Origin: Stachybotrys elegans
Lineage: Eukaryota; Ascomycota; Sordariomycetes; Hypocreales; Stachybotryaceae
Length of the DNA: 64,000 nucleotides
Assembly: GCA_020746835.1 (NCBI GenBank)
Contig: JAGPNK010000013.1
Span: forward strand, 186,001-250,000
Direction of reading: 5' to 3'
Shown here: one piece after another, positions 57,701-64,000 of the stretch
Numbering within the stretch: position 1 is the first letter of the stretch
How the letters are laid out: every line of letters starts with the position of its first letter
Notes under the pieces: model-generated
Told to the model about the DNA's origin: nothing
Databases searched by the model: none
Seen by the model: the letters and a program-made list of their open reading frames with translations, nothing else
Made by a program: the position numbers and the translations under genes

Positions 57701-60485
57701 TCAGCAGGTCGTCAGCTAAGACATCATCTGGAGAGCCCCGGTTTTTGCGCTGGCTGGGCCGTGACCTGCTCCGTCGGATGCCGTCTGGAATGCTGCTATT
57801 GTCCGGCAGGGAGAGCACCGAGACCAAGTCAGAGTGGCGGGTAAGCCGCCGCTTTAGACCGGGACCTTGGACGTGTGGCTTTGACCGGTCGCTATCCTTT
57901 GTCAGAGCCGTTGACTGGGTCAGGGTTGAACGGCTTAGATCAGACGCCAGTTCCGAGTCAACCGCGCTAGAGCTTTCCTCAGACAATATTGTCGAGAGCT
58001 CGTAGTGCCCATTGGTGGGCGGTCGCAGTCGTGGACCAGCCATTCTCGGTGTTGTCTGCTCCATACTGTCGACTGAATCACGAGGCGGGGAACGAGGTCC
58101 ATCTCTTGGAGGTGATCGTGATCCCGAGCTCACCAAGCTCTCCTCCATTGGCATGTCATCATCGTAATCATCGTAATCATCCTCGTAGTGGCGCTCTTCT
58201 TGGCTCTGGTAGACCTTTGGGGGCTTGGGAAGGCTGTTGGACTCGCCTTGAAAGGCCTCTTTGAGCATGCCTAGGAATGGCCGACGGGCAGTGAACTTCA
58301 TGGGCGAGGAAGAATTCCTGGTTGCTCGAGTCCTCCTGAGTCCACTAGATGTTGGCGTCTTGTCGGTGTCTTGAGAACTACGATCTGTTACCGGCTCGGT
58401 CCTCTCCGTAGTGGCGCTCCCCCCTTCGCTCTCACTTGGGGGCGCAGTCTTTGGGCTCGATCGTCGCGGCGTCTTCTTCTCGGCGGGAGTGTCGCGTGAT
58501 GGTGTCGGTACTTCCTTGGGCTCCTTGGCAGCCGGTTTGGAATGTGATTCTTTCGTCTCCTTGGATTCCTTAGGAGCATCAGCCGATCCCTCCACAAAGG
58601 GGTCGACCGTATTGTTCAGCCATTTTTCAATGCTCGGCGGATTGTTTGCGACGGGCTGTTTGGGGGGTTCGTTGATATCCTGGATAATCTTCTTGCCTTC
58701 CTCGACGACCTTCTTGAACACCTTGGTGGGCATCACCTTGAAGCTTGAGCTTCTATCGACCTTTGGACGTATCGGTCTGCTTCGGGCGGCGCCGCGGAGA
58801 GGAAGATCCAGTTCACTGAAAGCTGACTGGCCAAACGGTATATCGCCAGGCAGATCAGCAAGTGACTTTGCCGCTATGCTGGAAGATAGCTCAGAGTGGT
58901 CCTGGCTGTCATTCTGCAGCCGCGAGGCATCGTCCTCGGTCCAGGAGGCATCGGTGGATGTAATCGTCGAAGGAACATGATAGCTCTTCGGCCGGGGTCG
59001 ACCGCTGGGTCGTTGTTTGCGACGCGAGTTCCTAGTCGGGGTCTCGAGTAACGACTCTATCTCCTCTATCACCTCGATGTTGTCGTAGTCCATGTCGTCG
59101 TCCTCAATCACCTCAATCTTATCCGCCACCGATGAGGCCTCTTCAAATACTTCAATACGACTTGCAGACAACTTACGGCGCCGAGGCGCCGACATTGTTT
59201 TGCTCCGCCGCCGCGTAGGAGGGGATATGCGCCTGGATCGGCTGGTGTCGGAGGATGTGGCACTCATAGGCTGGACTCGGATGCCATCGTCATCCAGCAA
59301 CGACGACTTGATGGCGCTGACACGATTGCCTTCGGTGTCCTTCTTCTTCAATCTTATCGGGGTTATGCGTATGCCATCGTCAGCGCCGGCACCTTTTGGT
59401 TTGGACACCCTTCTGGCGGTCACTTTTGGTGTAGCTGTCGTCGTCTCGCTGGCAGCTGTGCTCGCTGCATCGACAGACCGTGAGGTCGTTTCTCTTGACT
59501 TGGACGACCGGATAGGCTTAACCCGGATGCCGTCGTCGTCGTATGTTTTTGGTTTGACGGCGAGCTTCCTGGTTGATACATCGCTCACTGTTTCTGTCGT
59601 GGTTTCTGTCGCTGTTTGTGTCACCTCGCTGGTGACTTGACTCTCCAGGTCTTCAGACCGCATGCTTCGTTCTTTGGATTTGTATGATGCACCGCTTCTC
59701 GTCGATCCTGCCTCAGGCTCTTCGACCTTTTCAGCCCAGGCCTTGATCTTGGCAGCAACTGTTGGGTTGCTCGTCCGAAGGACAAAATCCTTGGGGATGC
59801 CTGACGGGCCAGTCGTCTTTTTTATCCTGGGAGAAACCTTTCTAGAAGGGCTCCTTCGTGCCTTTGCCTTGACCCAGTGCTCATCACTAATAACCCTCTT
59901 CTTAGGAGGAGATTCGGTTTCCGTCGGGTTGTCGCTGCCGGCGTTCTCGGGAGGTTCCGATTTGATGACAACCGGTGTCTTTGGTTTGTTGGGCTTCTGT
60001 CTGAACTTGATCCGTACCCGATCCTCCTCGGTGACGCTGATGAAGTCCTCTGCGCCAAATGCAACATCGGTGGGTTCTGTAGCGGCGTCGTCAGGGTCAC
60101 CGTTTGCCATTGCTGTGGCATTCGTCTTTTGCCAAGCCTTTACTCGGTCTTTGACGCCTCCGGGCTGCTGTAATCTGCGAACGGCATGCTGCCTCATCTC
60201 GTGCCGTAGCTCGGCCTTGACTGCCTCGACGCTCTGGCGGCGCTGGCGCTCTGCGGCGACACGCTGGGGGGACGGTCGGCCCATGAGAAAGTCGGTCAGA
60301 AGTGTGGGCTCGGGTCTCACGGATTTCGAACGTGGTCGCGATCCAGTAGAGTTGGGGGCAGCACTGGAGCTGGGTTCCTTGGTGTTGGGTGTCGAAGGCC
60401 CATCAGCGGCCTTGTTGGCGGGTTTGCGAGGGGTCGAGGACTCGCGCGACTCGTCATGGTCGCTGGTGGTAGCTTGTGAAGGCAT
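54723..60485 (-). CDS. Giant DH/PH-type RhoGEF-like scaffold protein
   Basis: One 1,921-codon exon. The ATG at 60485 follows a well-formed leader intron, which makes the upstream ATG at 60611 a five-codon uORF. Residues 1-920 are mostly disordered, basic and Ser/Thr-rich, with three DDGIR(V/I)xPI repeats near 315, 367 and 395 and one ordered motif (FKVMPTKVFKKVVEEGKKII) near 580. About 928-1130 looks like a Dbl-homology domain (LLREFADDENLYLRELKTL at its start, helix LKQMAKFLKCVDSIM). About 1145-1265 looks like a PH domain (FSLELEHSNGQRLECKVELV to ILDWLDILP). A proline run sits near 1345. A second PH-like block covers about 1530-1665 and a third beta-rich block about 1785-1920. A Rho-family GEF or polarity scaffold at the cortex or septum is likely, but the DH match is by eye and the target GTPase unknown. 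Confidence 0.82.
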   Translation of the reverse strand: MPSQATTSDHDESRESSTPRKPANKAADGPSTPNTKEPSSSAAPNSTGSRPRSKSVRPEPTLLTDFLMGRPSPQRVAAERQRRQSVEAVKAELRHEMRQHAVRRLQQPGGVKDRVKAWQKTNATAMANGDPDDAATEPTDVAFGAEDFISVTEEDRVRIKFRQKPNKPKTPVVIKSEPPENAGSDNPTETESPPKKRVISDEHWVKAKARRSPSRKVSPRIKKTTGPSGIPKDFVLRTSNPTVAAKIKAWAEKVEEPEAGSTRSGASYKSKERSMRSEDLESQVTSEVTQTATETTTETVSDVSTRKLAVKPKTYDDDGIRVKPIRSSKSRETTSRSVDAASTAASETTTATPKVTARRVSKPKGAGADDGIRITPIRLKKKDTEGNRVSAIKSSLLDDDGIRVQPMSATSSDTSRSRRISPPTRRRSKTMSAPRRRKLSASRIEVFEEASSVADKIEVIEDDDMDYDNIEVIEEIESLLETPTRNSRRKQRPSGRPRPKSYHVPSTITSTDASWTEDDASRLQNDSQDHSELSSSIAAKSLADLPGDIPFGQSAFSELDLPLRGAARSRPIRPKVDRSSSFKVMPTKVFKKVVEEGKKIIQDINEPPKQPVANNPPSIEKWLNNTVDPFVEGSADAPKESKETKESHSKPAAKEPKEVPTPSRDTPAEKKTPRRSSPKTAPPSESEGGSATTERTEPVTDRSSQDTDKTPTSSGLRRTRATRNSSSPMKFTARRPFLGMLKEAFQGESNSLPKPPKVYQSQEERHYEDDYDDYDDDMPMEESLVSSGSRSPPRDGPRSPPRDSVDSMEQTTPRMAGPRLRPPTNGHYELSTILSEESSSAVDSELASDLSRSTLTQSTALTKDSDRSKPHVQGPGLKRRLTRHSDLVSVLSLPDNSSIPDGIRRSRSRPSQRKNRGSPDDVLADDLLREFADDENLYLRELKTLVDGVIPVLLSHVVSGGSVVDIFGPGSPDGGRSDALAKSVVSMGVALDKLRSAHKRAPGNDLRRLVHWAHGVVPIYNSYVGAWRLGFQDLVVNLAPAADRPDDEDSLLDALPRNEKGDIVNADGERVDVAHLLKRPLLRLKQMAKFLKCVDSIMATSDTQELLSDFENLQEKARRRHREEVARMTDEEAAGTDTTRARDIRTLCAADSVFIDPVRQVNAKDIFSLELEHSNGQRLECKVELVHRDNQSQPDDRGDLLIREIGDGRRTYLLFEPISMTMVSARTGDGEFDMVVMIRGNYMGKQWHELLTLTSDNEDQILDWLDILPVSPMPPREPEPSVVGTDLDLLPSQRRAHDVPVGVRYPDNEQPQSPTSPASPKSPETPARRAAPSRYHDRIPAAPTTPPPPPPPQSPLFEKTPTQDDYQPRGHEERSRSLSESMRPDPLHLVKKTPNSSPYREDGAPPPPVHRTLGPPTPSLQPPSESKSKRALKRRQSSPLKHEYLPSDVSSASESSITEESELEESELEGSEPESSDDEIESIDIPETELGVSIKQSPPATELGSALLPVADSECSLTPSNSASQAGLHGPKVPIEDNIQRFVASVSRWSDKGAWKNIWESPCSITVTAGMIEVYTPRRTDTANDDERPLLGLDLTPLVLIRQSTALDLEIRSSVQPHCQLAMSQGGGNFRFRCSNGPECFNLYMAVHNARLNNQKFIQLENEARFKSFGERKPAPENDDDTSSRRRSWFGRKNSYRSSVRAPSQSHDGASTTPSSNVSATSFLKRITGASNPFNIARSSVDKQARSGGNSLYTSGSSSFSGTPPRSPSVSVNNSARNSVSLDTENIRIRLHLLVTSTKWEDYGNCILQIRRPPPGWHQALRADHGLEKRITVTKIPKKDSDKPTILLDAVLGSGCFSAMGSRGIVCGVWEEPKSKDGEAVPAPATGATGGNIKKWCFQCASVADASWVLRLVHQEVVRA

Positions 60486-63063
60486 TGTAGACTGATTTCT
60501 GCAGGACATGTCATCAGCGGATGGGATCGACGTGGAAAGAAGAAAGCCAGCAGCGGGGCGCATGGATAGGCGGTGTTGTTTGTCGGTCGACGTACATGGT
60601 GATAGTAGCATGCTGCCCAACACGGCCAAACTACGTCAACATGACAGTAAGGGGAATGGAGGTGTAGAGGCCAACGACCGTTGCAACTAATCGTGAGGCC
60701 CAACCAATTCTGCACCTGCACATGCAAATGTGCCAATCTGGAAGTGGTGTTGATCGAAGTGCAAATGTCGGGCAGCAGGATGGAATGCCAAAGGGTCCGG
60801 AAAATGAATGGTATTGTCGTATCGAGCCCGACAGGCAGAAAAGATCAAGGGTCCCGGAAAAAAGAAAGTATGGAAATGGAATGATGACGGGCAGCGTCAA
60901 GAGAGAGCAAAGAGTGGAAGTCGAGCGTCGTAATCGTGAGACATGCCAGATGGAGTCATGCAACCACCACCAGCTTCTTTCAGCAGCGACGGCAACAGAA
61001 GCAACCACAAGCAGCTGCGGTCAATGAGGTAGGAAGGATAGAGAGCTGGGTGCCGCAGTAACCAAAAGGTGGGGCTGGAAGGTGGGCGGAGCTACCCATG
61101 GTGTAAACAAAGTGAAGTACCTGCTGCCCGCCTTGGAGAAAATCATGAAATCCGTGCGACGTCAGCCTATCAGGGCGCCGGCCTGGGCGATTGGGCTCCG
61201 CAGCCAACAGGGGCTAGCCAGCTCTGGCCAAGGAAACCTCAGACAAGCTCAGAATTTGACCGGGATCTGACCCAGACAACACCATCTCGGACATGGGCAA
61301 ACCCGGTTGCTTGTGTCGTGTCGCTGTCGCTTCGCTGTCGTTTTGCTGTCCAAGACGGTCGGTCAAGGCACGCAAACATCAATTTTGTCCAGCTGGCCTC
61401 TTCCTATGCTCGCCGGCAGCAACAAGACGGGTCGCGCACATCCATCCGTCTGCAAATCGGAAAACCAGGGCAGAGAGAGAGTGCCATTCAGCGCAAAATT
61501 GGTTGCTAGAGGCCGAGCAAACAGCCGGCAGTTTTAGAGCCCTCTGAGAAGCCGGAGCCGGTTTATGCTATGTACAACTAAGTCTACCGAACAACAAACC
61601 GGATCCATTTCTCATCAAAAATCCCATCCGCCCGGCAGTGGAGGGGGAGCGCACAGGCTGTAGACATGTTCCTGGATTGACGAGTATCAACCCAGCTTCC
61701 TTTTGCGATAAAGCTGCTCCGTTGTTCGACGTCATGACGACTTATCAGCGATACTAAGGCGATAAGAGAGAGACTATAATAATAGCAGCAGCCTATAAGA
61801 GTCAGCAGCCAAGGTACGAGAATTCACTCACACCCTAATCTGTACCCGTACCCATGAGATGAGGACTCTGCATCCCACTGGATAATCGCCTGCTTAGAGT
61901 AGTTCGCCCGGCAAGCCACGATTACAAACGAGGAAGCATTTGACCCAGTCTCCTGGGACCACGCGATCGGTATTCTGACATGTAGCAACCGAACAACCCC
62001 GGATTGTCGACAAATCTGTCATGAGCTGCTTACAACGCCACATTCGTATCTTCCATACCCAGCTGAAGGAACCCCTCTCTGATTATCCGGCTGAGGAGAG
62101 GAGGGGGGTGTGCTGAGTCGATGGAGGGGGGGCCGCCTGGGGGTCATCGGATCACCTTGACATGCGTCCGCAGCCCTCCACGGCCGAGAACCCCCATGAT
62201 CCGCATCGTCTTCTTCCGACTGTCACCGAGAATGCCATATCTCCAGCCACAGGCCATCCGCCCAGCCCCCTAGTGCGAGTTGCGCGCGGCGGCATTAAAA
62301 AACAACAAAGGAAAGCCCCTCTTGGGTGGTTAAGGGACCGCAAGGATCAAGCCTGCGGCGTCATCACGGCTACTCAGATCCAGGAGCATTTTCTCGATCC
62401 CGGCTCCAGAGGGGGAAAAAAAAGAAGGCAAAAAATACCAGACCAGTGCCCAAAGATAGATACGGCATGGATCGCTGTTAGGTTCGTCGGGATATTCTCT
62501 AATCGCACTCTGCCCTTGCCCAAGAGAGGTTGGTAGTGAACGCCTCACTTCTCACCGCCAGACCCTTTCAGCTGACTCGTCAACTCGTACTGCCCAATTT
62601 CTCACACACCACCCTCTGTAAACAGTACCAACCGGACCAGGCGCTATTCACAGCACCAAGACGGTTCGGGATATGACGGGCGAACCGCTAGGGTGTTCAT
62701 GTGAACTCGTTTCCAAAATTGCCTATTTTGGCATCATCCTCTTGGTGTAAGTTCAAACTTGACCTCATCCTCACCACGAGCCAATAGGAGTGCACAACGA
62801 GAAGTAAGTGAATGTGATGTGATGTTGATTGATGATACTAGATGACACCCCGAGAACGCCGCCCTATGCATGCTACCGTATATCCGAACCAAGAACCAAG
62901 AACCAAGAACCCATGATGGAAGAAGAAAAAAACCTAATGGACCCCAATGTGATGCAAAGCGCCAACGCCGCCCAGTGCCACCGTGGATATGTATGCAAAA
63001 GTAGAGAAAAGCCAGCCACCAACGCCGGACCTATCAAGACAAAGGGAAAATGCCGATCCGGTA
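60486..63063. other. Intergenic DNA upstream of the DH/PH gene
   Basis: About 2.6 kb between the leader of the giant gene and the 3' end of the next minus-strand gene. Frames here are under 150 codons and compositionally random. No repeat or RNA gene was recognised apart from a short triplicated AACCAAG near 62886-62910. Confidence 0.5.
60499..60595 (-). other. Predicted leader intron of the DH/PH gene
   Basis: On the minus strand a GTACGT donor at 60595 and a CTGCAG acceptor ending at 60499 bound 97 nt, with a GCTGATGAC branch-like sequence about 16 nt before the acceptor. Removing it puts the main ATG 14 nt into the next exon. Confidence 0.6.
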
Positions 63064-63804
63064 TTATGCAATAGGGAGCACAAATCGCACCTTCTTCTCC
63101 GACTTGTCTCCCTTGGTCACCTCTGTGACAATCTCGTTGCCCTCGCCAGCATCGCTCTTGATCATGCTGCCGCCCATCTCGCTGATGAGCTCCTCCTCCG
63201 TCTCCTCCTCGATGGACCAGACGTCCGGGCTGGGCTCCCGCCAGAGGTGGTTGGGGCGGGCGCGGGAAGCTGAGAGGCTGCGTGCCGGGCTGGGTCGGCC
63301 ACGGAGATGGGTGCGGCCGCGGTAGCCAGGGCCAGGGAAAGAGTTGCGGGAAGGCAGGTTGAGGGCGGCGGAGCGCTTCCTACGGACACCGTCGATGGCG
63401 AAGTCGCTGAGGGAGAGCAGCTTGAAGTTGTTGCCGGTAAAGTAGACGTACTCGTCGTCGTCATCGTCCTCGTCGTCGGTGGTGGCCATGTCGGAGTCGA
63501 AGTCGGGGGAGGCGGAGCGGCTCTTGGGCCTGGCAAGGCCGTCGAGGGTCGAGGGGCTCACGCTGCGGACAATACCGCGAGGCTGGCTCCCGTCCTCGAT
63601 GCCGGCGTCAAAGTCCATCATGACCGAGTCCATGTGGTCGTCCTCGAGGCCCGGGGCCGGGGTGAGGAAGTAGGTGAGGGGATCGTCGTCGATATCCTCG
63701 AGGAGAGGCCGGGGCTCGTCCTTGGCCGGCAGCCAAGGGTTGAGGCGCACCTGGGTAGGCGGCCACGAGTCTCGCCGAGACATGTATTCCGATTCGATGG
63801 CCAT
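63064..63804 (-). CDS. Small acidic/basic protein with C-terminal KVRF motif, function unknown
   Basis: Single exon, 246 residues from the ATG at 63804. The frame is open for 40 codons upstream but with only a GTG there, next to a CAG that could be an acceptor, so an extra upstream exon cannot be excluded. N-terminal part: RRDSWPPTQVRLNPWLP then an acidic Leu/Asp/Pro stretch. Near residues 108-140 an Asp/Glu run leads into EYVYFTGNNFKLLSLSDFAI and a basic VRRKR, the best candidate for a conserved core. The tail has VWSIEEETEEELISEMGG and ends in KKVRFVLPIA. KVRF at 238-241 fits the RVxF consensus for protein phosphatase 1 docking. No family is recognised; a PP1 regulator or nuclear factor is only a guess. 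Confidence 0.75.
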   Translation of the reverse strand: MAIESEYMSRRDSWPPTQVRLNPWLPAKDEPRPLLEDIDDDPLTYFLTPAPGLEDDHMDSVMMDFDAGIEDGSQPRGIVRSVSPSTLDGLARPKSRSASPDFDSDMATTDDEDDDDDEYVYFTGNNFKLLSLSDFAIDGVRRKRSAALNLPSRNSFPGPGYRGRTHLRGRPSPARSLSASRARPNHLWREPSPDVWSIEEETEEELISEMGGSMIKSDAGEGNEIVTEVTKGDKSEKKVRFVLPIA

Positions 63805-64000
63805 GTCTTCTTGTGTGTGGAAGACGGGGAAGGGGCGAGGAGAGGTAGAAAGGACAGTCCGTGGACGTCTTCTATAGTATTTCCAAAAGGCCAGGGTTGC
63901 TGTATGAGGAGGCGGGCAGTCCACCTGTGGATGATGTGTGTGGTGTTGATGGATGTTAGATGAAGGCCTGAGGGTGTAAGTTGGATGCCTGCCGTTGCTG
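63805..64000. other. Leader/promoter of the small KVRF protein, window edge
   Basis: 196 bases upstream of a minus-strand start, pyrimidine-rich on that strand. No further gene seen before the window ends. Confidence 0.5.

Noticed and set aside
60486..60629. Longer N-terminus for the DH/PH protein
   Set aside because: The extension begins at TTG or at the ATG at 60611, and a well-formed intron removes most of it and creates a stop.

Overview
The window is nuclear DNA of a filamentous ascomycete, most likely a Sordariomycete. The evidence is short spliceosomal introns (about 50-160 nt, GTAAGT/GTATGT/GTGAGT donors and CAG/TAG acceptors), a fungal-type Zn(II)2Cys6 regulator, a fungus-specific DUF6590 protein, a Ure2p-like GST and long, moderately GC-rich intergenic DNA with microsatellites. 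The order or genus cannot be fixed from sequence alone. I see no bacterial, organellar, rRNA, CRISPR or intact transposon sequence, and no convincing tRNA gene.

Layout. 2.0-4.6 kb: a coiled-coil protein of unknown role (minus). 7.9-9.8 kb: a ten-exon DUF6590 gene (plus). 10.8-14.3 kb: a compact block holding a short-chain dehydrogenase ending in a peroxisomal SKL tripeptide, a tail-to-tail carnosine-N-methyltransferase-like gene, and a proteasome-assembly-chaperone-4-like gene that diverges from the methyltransferase. 16.0-19.0 kb: karyopherin beta-2 (Kap104/transportin). 19.0-31.2 kb: 12.2 kb without a supportable gene, leading into a Zn(II)2Cys6 regulator at 31.2-33.2 kb. 35.8-37.4 kb: an Ssh4/Ear1-like membrane SPRY protein with PPxY motifs, a probable Rsp5 adaptor. 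39.8-40.9 kb and 43.2-45.0 kb: two conserved-looking proteins of unknown role. 45.0-50.3 kb: a second long gene-free stretch. 50.3-51.4 kb: an EEP-fold phosphodiesterase with a signal anchor. 53.5-54.2 kb: a glutathione S-transferase. 54.7-60.5 kb: a 1,920-residue DH/PH-type protein, probably a RhoGEF-like scaffold. 63.1-63.8 kb: a small acidic/basic protein with a C-terminal KVRF motif.

The genes do not form a biosynthetic cluster. They are mostly housekeeping or signalling functions: nuclear import, proteasome assembly, ubiquitin-dependent sorting, polarity signalling and methyl transfer. The most interesting signals are regulatory or architectural: a frame-preserving 42-nt exon inside the zinc cluster, a repeated octamer behind the same gene, a long upstream ORF overlapping a start codon as TAATG, and a tiny upstream ORF that exists only after splicing of the big DH/PH gene's leader. 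All exon joins below were worked out by hand from splice consensus and reading frame. No alignments or transcript data were available. I found no system I could defend as wholly new.
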